Shown here: one piece after another, positions 26,818-33,645 of the stretch
Numbering within the stretch: position 1 is the stretch's first letter
Layout of the letters: each line of letters starts with the position of its first letter
From: Burkholderia humptydooensis
Lineage (GTDB): Bacteria; Pseudomonadota; Gammaproteobacteria; Burkholderiales; Burkholderiaceae
Reading direction: 5' to 3'
DNA: 64,000 nucleotides
Assembly (NCBI RefSeq): GCF_001513745.1
Contig: NZ_CP013381.1
Location: 1 to 64,000, forward strand
Program-made: the position numbers and the translations under genes
The notes under the pieces: model-generated
The model's input: only the letters and a program-made list of their open reading frames with translations
The model's database searches: none
What the model was told of the DNA's origin: nothing

Positions 26818-27129
26818 ATGCAGGTCACGGCCGCATGCCATGAACGACGTGGCGCTCGCGCGCGCCAGGTGTTCGATGAGCAGCGGGATCTCTTGCCGTT
26901 TCAGCGCGAGCAGATTCAGCGCTGGCAGGTGGAAGCGACGACGCCGGAGCAGCGCGAAATGCTCGCGCATCTGACGGCCCGCGCGGACCAACTGTCAGCG
27001 CTGCAGGGCGAGATTCTTGCGCTGGTTGACGAACTGTCGCAGGGCACGATCGACCGAATCATGGATATAAGCGATGCCGAGCTCGCCGCAGCGGTGCTGT
27101 CGGGACGCCTCGATTTGCCGAAGCGCTGA
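26818..27129 (+). CDS. Hypothetical coiled-coil protein
   Basis: 103 residues from ATG; the frame is open about 150 bases further upstream. The segment FDEQRDLLPFQREQIQRWQV and LTARADQLSALQGEILALVD looks like a long helical hairpin. No family recognised. A leftward ORF overlaps its last 135 bases, so one of the two is shorter than drawn. Confidence 0.45.
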   Translation: MQVTAACHERRGARARQVFDEQRDLLPFQREQIQRWQVEATTPEQREMLAHLTARADQLSALQGEILALVDELSQGTIDRIMDISDAELAAAVLSGRLDLPKR

Positions 27130-27483
27130 TCGCCTGGCCGTAGCCGCCACGGGTAAAGGCGAGAGGGAACGAATATATGGCCATCGCCGTTCCCTCTCTG
27201 GGCACCGTGAAAAAATAACCATGCCGATGACGATGCCCGCAACCAGCGTCCCCACACTGAACCCGGATCCCGGTTGCTCGGCTTCGCGTTGTCGGCGTCG
27301 GAGCTCGAGGCGACGCTCGTGCTCGGCATAGATCTTTTGCCGTCGTGCCGCTTCGGCACTGGTCGCCCTTACTTCGTCGCAATAGCGATCGAAGCCGACG
27401 ACGTAGATCCGTGCCGCGGCGCGCGCGCAGGATCGGGGCGTCGTGGAGACGGTCTGTGTCGACTCGACATGATGATCTCTCAC
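26995..27483 (-). CDS. Possible single-pass membrane protein
   Basis: An ORF from a GTG with GAGG six bases upstream. The middle has a charged helix (RQKIYAEHERRLELRRRQRE) followed by a membrane helix (VGTLVAGIVIGMVIFS). The sequence after about 27200 does not look coding, so a frameshift or earlier end is possible. Confidence 0.35.
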   Translation of the reverse strand: MRDHHVESTQTVSTTPRSCARAAARIYVVGFDRYCDEVRATSAEAARRQKIYAEHERRLELRRRQREAEQPGSGFSVGTLVAGIVIGMVIFSRCPERERRWPYIRSLSPLPVAATARRSALRQIEASRQHRCGELGIAYIHDSVDRALRQFVNQRKNLALQR

Positions 27484-27663
27484 CAGGTCCTCAATGGACC
27501 TTGGGTATCTTCGTGAAGCCACGGAAAATCCGCGCGATCCAACGTTGCCATCCTCGCTAATGCGTGATCTGATCACCGGCCCGGCGAGCCGGGAACCGCG
27601 CGCGGCCAGCGTCTTCGACGATTCGGTGTGGATGCATGGTGCGAGTTCTCGCGTGGAATGCGC

Positions 27664-28109
27664 TCACTGCTCGGCCGCCCGCTCGAGCTCGTCGCATTCG
27701 CCGAAGAAATCCTGCTTCCCGGGCAGCGGCGCCGGCGGCCGGCGTGCCGCACGCGGCCGCGGAAGACCCGCGCGCTTCAATGTGCGCGCGATCGCCTGCA
27801 GCTGAGCCCATAACTGGTCCGTGTCGGCCGCCACCTCAAGTGCCCTGACGAGCGACTCGAACTGCGCGGGTGCGCCGGCGAGCACTGGGCGAGCCTGCGT
27901 GCGCGCCTGGCTTTCCTGGTAGACCGCGAGCCAGCGCGCGAGCGCCTTGCGCTCGTCGCGGGTCAACGCGTCGAGTAGCGCAGGCGGTATCGGTTCATCG
28001 GCGCGAAACGTGCCGAGCACGTGTTCGCGCCGGCGCCACCGGGGCGGGGCTGCTTGGGAGGCTCGACGCGCAGCACCTTGATGAGGTTTCTCTGTTCTCG
28101 AATGAGCAT
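27664..28109 (-). pseudogene. Island hypothetical gene, probable frameshift
   Basis: A good start (MLIREQRNLIKVLRVEPPKQ) at 28109 runs into a wrong frame near 28031-28050, while the neighbouring frame holds a well-formed continuation (REHVLGTFRADEPIPPALLD) to 27664. The sequence CCCCGCCCCGGTGGCGCC at the switch reads correctly if one base is lost or two are gained. Alternatively an internal ATG at 28020 gives an intact 118-residue protein. The C-terminal part is helical and basic; function unknown. Confidence 0.5.
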
Positions 28110-28199
28110 CGACTCGTCTCTGATTTCACACGATCACGCCAAAGCATGGCGCAACCGCGTGTCGCGAACGACCGCGACACGCGGCACATACCTGTCCAG

Positions 28200-28221
28200 T
28201 CTCGCGGCCGAGGCCGCGAGA
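28200..28221. repeat. 22-bp GC palindrome
   Basis: TCTCGCGGCC and GGCCGCGAGA flank a central GA. It lies in the gene-free stretch 28110-28583, upstream of the large inverted repeat. Confidence 0.6.
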
Positions 28222-28270
28222 AGGGGCGCTCGCCGCGCGGCGAGCCGGTGCTGTCTCAACTTTCCGCATA

Positions 28271-28473
28271 CCGCCAGTCCCCTGAGCTCGCCGTCCCAAA
28301 CGCGACCGTAGCCCACCGGCGGGCGCGTTCAAGGGTGCGCTTCGCCGGCCGCGGCACCCGTTCGGTGCTCGCCCTTCGGGCTTGCGCTCCGCATGCGGCT
28401 TTGCGTCTGCCCATGAACGCGCCCGCCGGCAGGCTCCTTCAGTCGCGGGACGACGAACTCAGGGGACTGGCGG
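28271..28473. repeat. Large inverted repeat, about 64-base arms
   Basis: The left arm 28271-28335 and the right arm 28411-28473 are inverted copies. Both outer ends read CCGCCAGTCCCCTGAG when written in the same sense, and both inner ends share CCGGCGGGCGCGTTCA exactly (28316-28331 and 28414-28429). The middle of the arms has diverged. The 75-base spacer is itself GC-rich with CCCTTCGGGC-type short hairpins. It precedes a small ORF and the DUF932 gene. Confidence 0.7.
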
Positions 28474-28583
28474 CAGCAGTTCTGCCGAAGTCCAGGCAGC
28501 ACCGGCACAACCCCTACGTGGGGACTCGGAATCTTGGGTCCCGGTCGGCCTGAAATGCACCCCAACCGCAGATGGAGGTCACG

Positions 28584-28715
28584 ATGGAAACGAACCGACT
28601 GCACCATTGGATAGTAGTCCTGCAATGTGCGTACATGGAATACACGTACACGCCGTGGGATGGACGGAACTACTACCGACGCACTGTCGCTTACGACCAT
28701 GTCGTCTGGTGTTGA
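28584..28715 (+). CDS. Small Tyr/Trp-rich protein, 43 residues
   Basis: Reads METNRLHHWIVVLQCAYMEY and ends YDHVVWC. GGAGG lies five bases before the ATG, the best ribosome-binding site in this stretch. No family recognised. It lies just upstream of the DUF932 gene in the same direction. Confidence 0.5.
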   Translation: METNRLHHWIVVLQCAYMEYTYTPWDGRNYYRRTVAYDHVVWC

Positions 28716-28775
28716 CGGACACCGGCGAATTCCCGAACGACTCGCATCGAACCTGAATCTTCAACGGAGACAACC

Positions 28776-29603
28776 ATGCAACTCGCAACCAAGTTTGGCT
28801 ACAACGCCCCGATCCTTCGCTCGAACACGCCGCTGGACGACGAGCAAATCCGCCGCGTCGCGCCGTCGATCTTTGCGGCCGACAAGCACGACTCTCGGTC
28901 CGACCGCTACACGTACATCCCGACCATCGAGCTCCTGACGAAGTTGCGCGCCGAAGGGTTTCAGCCCTTCATGGTTTGCCAGACCCGCGTGCGCGTCGAC
29001 GCGAAGCGCGAACACACGAAGCACATGCTTCGACTGCGTCACGCGACGCAGGTGGCGTCGGCCGAAACGCCCGAAATCATCCTGCTGAACTCGCACGACG
29101 GGTCGAGCAGCTACCAGATGCTGGCGGGCTACTTCCGCTTCGTTTGCCAGAACGGCCTCGTGTTCGGCGACAAGAAGCACGATATCCGCGTGCCGCACAA
29201 GGGCGACGTCGTCGACCACGTCGTCAACGGCGCACACGAGGTACTTGACGGTTTCGACTTGATCCGCGAATGCAAGGACAAGATGCAGGCCGTGCAGCTC
29301 GATCAGGGGGAGCAGTTGGCTTTCGCGCGCGCGGCGCTTGCGGTTCGCTATGACGTGACCGACGCGCCCGCGCCGATCACCGAGGAACAGCTGCTACGTG
29401 CCCGCCGCTCCGAAGACCAGCGCTCCGATCTCTGGACCACGTTCCAGCGGGTGCAGGAGAACGTGATCAAAGGTGGTCTGCAGGGCCGCACGAAAGCCGG
29501 TCGCCGGATGTCGACGCGCAGCGTCACCGGTATCGATCAAGACCTGCGTCTGAATCGCGCTATGTGGGTGCTCGCGGAAGAGATGCGCAAACTTAAGGGC
29601 TAA
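28776..29603 (+). CDS. DUF932 domain protein
   Basis: 275 residues. Segments GFQPFMVCQTRVR, LNSHDGSSSYQMLAGYFRFV and CQNGLVFGD are the conserved core of DUF932, a family found almost only on plasmids, phages and ICEs; a phage-derived homologue is used as a single-stranded DNA-associated protein, but the function here is unknown. A strong GGAGA precedes the ATG. It begins a rightward row of maintenance genes. Confidence 0.85.
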   Translation: MQLATKFGYNAPILRSNTPLDDEQIRRVAPSIFAADKHDSRSDRYTYIPTIELLTKLRAEGFQPFMVCQTRVRVDAKREHTKHMLRLRHATQVASAETPEIILLNSHDGSSSYQMLAGYFRFVCQNGLVFGDKKHDIRVPHKGDVVDHVVNGAHEVLDGFDLIRECKDKMQAVQLDQGEQLAFARAALAVRYDVTDAPAPITEEQLLRARRSEDQRSDLWTTFQRVQENVIKGGLQGRTKAGRRMSTRSVTGIDQDLRLNRAMWVLAEEMRKLKG

Positions 29604-29676
29604 CCCGAAAGCGCCGGCGGTCACCGCCGGCACCCTCGCCTGACATCGTCCCGTTCACTATCATTCGAGGTCCATC

Positions 29677-30342
29677 ATGTCCCACCGCATTGCAGATCGC
29701 CGTACTCACATCTCCGAACCCGTCCGCGCGCGGGCCAGTTCGGACGTAGCCACCCATCCCGCCGTGCTGGCAGACACGCTGACGCTCGTCGAAACCACGC
29801 AGCTGGTGCACACGGTGTTGCGCGAAGCTCTCCCCGCAACGTCGTTCGTGGTGTCCGCCGCGCTGAAGGAGCACGGCACTCAGCTAACGATCGGCTGGAC
29901 CGACGGCCCGCGCGACCGGCAGGTGGCTCGACTCGTGATGCCGCTGCAGGCCACGCGTCTGGCCGACGGCGGCAGGGTCGAGCGTGTCGAACACTTCATG
30001 CTGGCTTCGACTGGGTGGCAGACGGTCCGCCTCGCTGCAGATCGGATCGCGCTGAGGCGACAGTTTAGCGATCGCGCGGTTGAGCAGGCGCTTGCGTGCC
30101 TCGCTTTGCGCTACGCGGATCATCTGGCACCGGACGTTCGCGCCAAGATGACTGTCGGCGAATATCGCTCCGGCCACCTGCAGTTGCTCGAGGTGATCGG
30201 TGTCCATCGGATAGGCAACTGTCGATCGGGATCCAACGTCCACGTGGACGTTGAGACAATGCTCGCCGAAATGACCAACACTCGCGGCTTTCCCCGGTCG
30301 GCCACGGCTTCGCGCCTGTTCGTACGGCGCGATGTCCACTGA
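29677..30342 (+). CDS. LPD29-like island protein
   Basis: 221 residues. Residues about 40-115 (TTQLVHTVLREALPATSFVV, then LTIGWTDGP) match the pattern of the large polyvalent-protein-associated domain LPD29. Such domains occur in conjugative-element proteins and often next to DUF932 genes. The C-terminal half is unrecognised and ends in a diverged, possibly frameshifted stretch (NCRSGSNVHVDVETMLAEM). The start is ATG at MSHRIADRR. Confidence 0.6.
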   Translation: MSHRIADRRTHISEPVRARASSDVATHPAVLADTLTLVETTQLVHTVLREALPATSFVVSAALKEHGTQLTIGWTDGPRDRQVARLVMPLQATRLADGGRVERVEHFMLASTGWQTVRLAADRIALRRQFSDRAVEQALACLALRYADHLAPDVRAKMTVGEYRSGHLQLLEVIGVHRIGNCRSGSNVHVDVETMLAEMTNTRGFPRSATASRLFVRRDVH

Positions 30343-30438
30343 CGGAGCGCCTGCCGCAAGCGGCCGATGCGCCTCTCGTCCTCTCGCGAGCGGTCGGCCA
30401 CCATGGTCCGGCTGCCCGCGCCCGATCCGGACTGCAAA

Positions 30439-30900
30439 ATGAAACAGCCCTTCCTGAACATGCCGAACCTGCATCGCACGGTCGATCGCGCGCACGCGAG
30501 GCTCGTTGCGACTGGCGCGGCGATCGCTGCCGATTGCGGCCTGACGCCCTGCGGCATGGTGAGCTGGAGCAACGGTCGATGGGGCACCGAATGTGTCGAG
30601 TTGACTGTGTACCGGCCGATGCACGGTGGCGGCGAACGCTACGCGGTGACGCGGTTCTTTGACGGATGCTACGCGTCGGTCGCGTGCGCGCTGCCTGAAC
30701 ACGCCGCGCGTGCGCTTTTGGCGACGACGCGTGCGGAATTCGAGCGGATCGGTGCCGGCATTGAGTCCCACCGTGCCGACGATCCGGCCGGCGCGATCGC
30801 CGATGACCCGGAAGCAGTGTCGATCGCGCTGCTCTCGACGGATGTCTACGCGCAACGCCGCGACGAGCGCGTCGAGGCGAAGCAACTGCCGCTGTTCTGA
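30439..30900 (+). CDS. Hypothetical protein
   Basis: 153 residues from ATG (MKQPFLNMPNLHRTVDRAHA); an upstream in-frame ATG is possible but less likely. The middle (WSNGRWGTECVELTVYRPMH) looks like a beta-sheet domain. It is in the row of maintenance genes. No family recognised. Confidence 0.5.
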   Translation: MKQPFLNMPNLHRTVDRAHARLVATGAAIAADCGLTPCGMVSWSNGRWGTECVELTVYRPMHGGGERYAVTRFFDGCYASVACALPEHAARALLATTRAEFERIGAGIESHRADDPAGAIADDPEAVSIALLSTDVYAQRRDERVEAKQLPLF

Positions 30901-31188
30901 AGCCGGCGCCGCCTGTCCCAGCCCTGCTCATTTCGGGCAATTTCGCGCGGCGGCCGCTCTCGCGGCCGCGCTGACGGAATCGCGATCGCGCCGCGCGGTC
31001 GGCGGTCGCCGCGGCGCTCATGACCGGGACGCAGCGCCTCCGGTCCGCGACCTCCCGCGGGAGCGTCCACACCCGCCTGCATCCCATTGCCGTCGACCTT
31101 TGAACCCGGAGCCCACGTTCGCCCGCCGTGTCCTGGCGGCCGGACCGCTTTGCCGTGCGCGACGAGCGTCGCACGGCGCCTCGCTCCT

Positions 31189-31254
31189 GCAAGGGGCTTT
31201 CGCGGCATATCCTTGCGCGCGGGGGCGCGCTGCGGTATTCCACGCTCCCCTTGC
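31189..31254. repeat. Structured hairpin element, copy A
   Basis: Outer stem GCAAGGGG / CCCCTTGC and inner stem GCGCGC / GCGCGC with a GGGG loop. The internal strands are CTTTCGCGGCATATCCT and GCTGCGGTATTCCACG. A second copy with the same internal strands and compensating stem changes lies at 36319-36387. The gene-free stretch 30901-31362 holds this and other GC-rich short palindromes before the methyltransferase gene. Confidence 0.65.
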
Positions 31255-31362
31255 CCGCCATTCCCCGGCGGGCGCTCGCCAGCTCCGGGTAGCACGGTAT
31301 GCGAGCCACATCGTTCCGGCGGTGCTCCGGCTGCCCTCCATCTCAACTCTGAGGAGCTGACC

Positions 31363-32004
31363 GTGAGCTATTTGTACAACGGCGACTGCCTGGTCGCCAT
31401 GCCCCAACTCGCCCCCGAATCCGTCGACTGCATAGTGACGGACCCGCCCTATCTCGTGAATTTCCGCGACCGATCCGGCCGCTCGATCGCGAACGACGTC
31501 AACGACGGCTGGCTCGCGCCGGCGTTCGCCGAAATGTTCCGGGTGCTGAAGCGCGACGCGGTGTGCATTTCGTTCTACGGCTGGAACAAGGTCGACCTGT
31601 TTTTCGACGCCTGGAAGGCCGCCGGCTTTCGTGTCGCTGGCCACTTCGTGTTTACGAAGTCCTACGCGTCGAAGGCCGGCCTCGTGAAGTACCAGCACGA
31701 ATCGGCCTACTTGCTCGCCAAGGGTCGGCCCGCGGCGCCGGCCGAGCCGATCGCCGACGTCATGCCGTTTCCGTACAGCGGCAATCGCCACCATCCGACC
31801 GAAAAACCGGTCCCCGCACTGCGCACACTGATTGCCGCCTTCACGCAGCCGGGCGAAACCGTGCTTGATCCGTTCGCGGGATCCGGTTCGACCTGCGTTG
31901 CCGCGCGCGAGCTCGGCCGCCGGTATATCGGCATCGAACTGGACGCGACGTATTTTGCGGCCGCCAAGGCGCGCCTGACGGCGCCGGCCCAGGCCGCCGC
32001 ATGA
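31363..32004 (+). CDS. DNA methyltransferase, N6-adenine/N4-cytosine type
   Basis: 213 residues from a GTG with GAGGAG upstream. The catalytic DPPY is at residues 27-30 and the S-adenosylmethionine motif FAGSGST starts at 171; this order is that of the beta class (DNA-binding part between them). The closing RRYIGIELDATYFAAA is typical. No restriction enzyme gene is adjacent, so it is an orphan methylase, perhaps anti-restriction or regulatory for the element. Short but complete. Confidence 0.88.
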   Translation: MSYLYNGDCLVAMPQLAPESVDCIVTDPPYLVNFRDRSGRSIANDVNDGWLAPAFAEMFRVLKRDAVCISFYGWNKVDLFFDAWKAAGFRVAGHFVFTKSYASKAGLVKYQHESAYLLAKGRPAAPAEPIADVMPFPYSGNRHHPTEKPVPALRTLIAAFTQPGETVLDPFAGSGSTCVAARELGRRYIGIELDATYFAAAKARLTAPAQAAA

Positions 32005-32036
32005 CCCTTACCTCACATTTCACACTGGATACCATC

Positions 32037-32546
32037 ATGGGACTCAAGATCACCGCCTATTGCGGCCTGACCGAAATCGACGAACCGCGCTTCGACCTCA
32101 ACGGCGACCCGCTCGACCCGTTCGCCGTGCGTTTCTACGGCATGCCGCATTTTCCTGACCACGCCGACGGCATCAGTACGGGGCTGTTCTACCGGTATAT
32201 GAACTCCTACGAGTTTCACGCCGGCAGCTACGTGGTCTTCCACATCTGGCGCGAGCAGTTGGCGAAGCTCGCGGGCTACCCGGCGATCGCATTGCCTGGT
32301 CGCCGCGGCGTGTGGCACGAGAACGGCGCGATCGCCGCCGGTGCCGGCCCGTTCTACGAGCTGATCTACTTCTTGGCCACGGTGGGCACGATCGGGCCGC
32401 GACTGTCCCGCAAGCTCGCGGACGACTTCAGCCGCTTCATGCATGCGGTTGACGCCGCGGAGGACGGCACCTTTGCGCTGCTTTACCGCAACTGGTTTCA
32501 GGCCTTCATGCTCGCGCGTCTGAGCGGCGCCGTGCAATTCCACTGA
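32037..32546 (+). CDS. Conserved island hypothetical protein
   Basis: 169 residues. The start MGLKITAYCGLTEIDEPRFD and the body VRFYGMPHFPDHADGI and SYEFHAGSYVVFHIWREQLA suggest a soluble globular protein rich in aromatics. I know such genes as conserved hypotheticals on beta/gamma-proteobacterial islands but cannot assign a function. It is 32 bases after the methylase and probably co-transcribed. Confidence 0.6.
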   Translation: MGLKITAYCGLTEIDEPRFDLNGDPLDPFAVRFYGMPHFPDHADGISTGLFYRYMNSYEFHAGSYVVFHIWREQLAKLAGYPAIALPGRRGVWHENGAIAAGAGPFYELIYFLATVGTIGPRLSRKLADDFSRFMHAVDAAEDGTFALLYRNWFQAFMLARLSGAVQFH

Positions 32547-32598
32547 CCCGACCGAACCGGCCGGCCGCTCGCTGCGGCCGGCACGACAGGAGAACAGC

Positions 32599-32766
32599 AT
32601 GCCCCGATATTTGATCGATGCGATTCTGACCGCAATCGTCGAGAACGCCTTCGGTCCCGAGATGCTGGACGTGTGGGACACCGAAGCGGAGATCGAAATC
32701 CTGCCGGCTTCGCTTCGTTATGCCTTGCTGGAAGCGTTTCAGGCTGGCCAGTGCGCACGGAGATAA
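32599..32766 (+). CDS. Small hypothetical protein, 55 residues
   Basis: Starts MPRYLIDAILTAIVENAFGP behind AGGAGAACAGC. Acidic and helical. Similar in size and tone to the DUF6900 protein just downstream, perhaps a diverged paralogue. Confidence 0.55.
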   Translation: MPRYLIDAILTAIVENAFGPEMLDVWDTEAEIEILPASLRYALLEAFQAGQCARR

Positions 32767-32820
32767 CCCATCCACGGGCGCCGGCGTCGCCGGCGCCCTG
32801 CCACCAACGAGGCTCCCATC

Positions 32821-33015
32821 ATGACGAAGGACGAACTCGAAGCATTGCTCGAACGCATTGCGTTCGAACATCTCGGGCCGGACACCCTGGAAACGCGCCA
32901 TCGCGATTCGCTCGATTTCCACGATTGCTCGGTCTGGAGCATCCGCGACGCGTTGATCGCGGCGTTCGAGGCCGGCGTCGTGCACGGTCGTTGGCTGGCG
33001 ATTTCGACGAACTGA
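32821..33015 (+). CDS. DUF6900 domain protein
   Basis: 64 residues. The core RDSLDFHDCSVWSIRDALIA followed by AFEAG is the DUF6900 signature. A small family of mobile-element proteins with unknown function. Good start and position in the row. Confidence 0.7.
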   Translation: MTKDELEALLERIAFEHLGPDTLETRHRDSLDFHDCSVWSIRDALIAAFEAGVVHGRWLAISTN

Positions 33016-33430
33016 CGCGCGGTCGCCGGCCGAATGTTCCACGACCCGCCCGGCCCGGCGGGCCTGGGTGGCCGCTGGAACGCGGTTGCCCGTCCCTGTA
33101 CGGCGGAATGTTCCACTGCCGCCGGGCAAGCCCCAGCCGCCGGCATCAAGCGGCCGGCGTGGGCATGGATGCATCGCCCCAGTTCAAGGCGAACGATCCG
33201 CACCGTTCCTTTCGTCCAGCCGGCGCACGGCACCTTGCGCGCCGGAATCACAGGCTGTCCGCTCCTGGGGCTCGTCCGCCGCTGGCGCCCGGCCCCGGCG
33301 CTGGCCGCCCCGCCAGCCGCGCACGTGAACGTGCGCGGAGTTCGCGCTCGGGCCGCGCATGCGGCCCGGCGCCGGCGACGTCCGGGCTTCGGTAGCTGTC
33401 CCCGCGTTCCAGCCACCGCCGTCGGCGCAT
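33016..33430. other. GC-rich gene-free stretch with palindromes
   Basis: No supported gene. It holds two direct copies of AATGTTCCAC (33033-33042 and 33107-33116), the palindrome GCGCACGTGAACGTGCGC (33319-33336) and GGGCCGCGCATGCGGCCC (33350-33367). The AATGTTCCAC copies resemble the GGTATTCCACG strand of the hairpin elements. It continues into the inverted repeat before the ParB gene. Confidence 0.5.
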
Positions 33431-33615
33431 CAGCTGCCATCGGGCCGCCTCATCCCGACGCATAGTGCGGTCCGCCGTCGCCGCAAGGGTTCGCGTTGCC
33501 GCGCACCGCGCCCGGTCGCCGGGCCTTGCGGCCGCGGCGCTGCGGCCTTGTGCGCGCCCTTGCAGCGCCTGCGCACCCGCACTCCCGATGCGTCGAGGCG
33601 GCTCCGAATGGCAGC
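33431..33615. repeat. Inverted-repeat leader element before parB
   Basis: The left arm (33432-33463) and the right arm (33588-33615) are inverted copies; in gene sense both contain ATGCGTCG, then GGCGGC, then ATGGCAGC. Between them a stem GCAAGGG (33483-33489) / CCCTTGC (33557-33563) encloses GC-rich DNA. The same plan recurs before the gene at 36468. The right arm ends 30 bases before the ParB start codon. Confidence 0.7.
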
Positions 33616-33645
33616 ATTTTCCACCCCGACGTAAAGGAGGCTTGT

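Noticed and set aside
33034..33640. Plus-strand ORFs in the ParB upstream region
   Set aside because: Pro/Arg/Ala-rich frames across palindromes, without start signals; explained by GC content.
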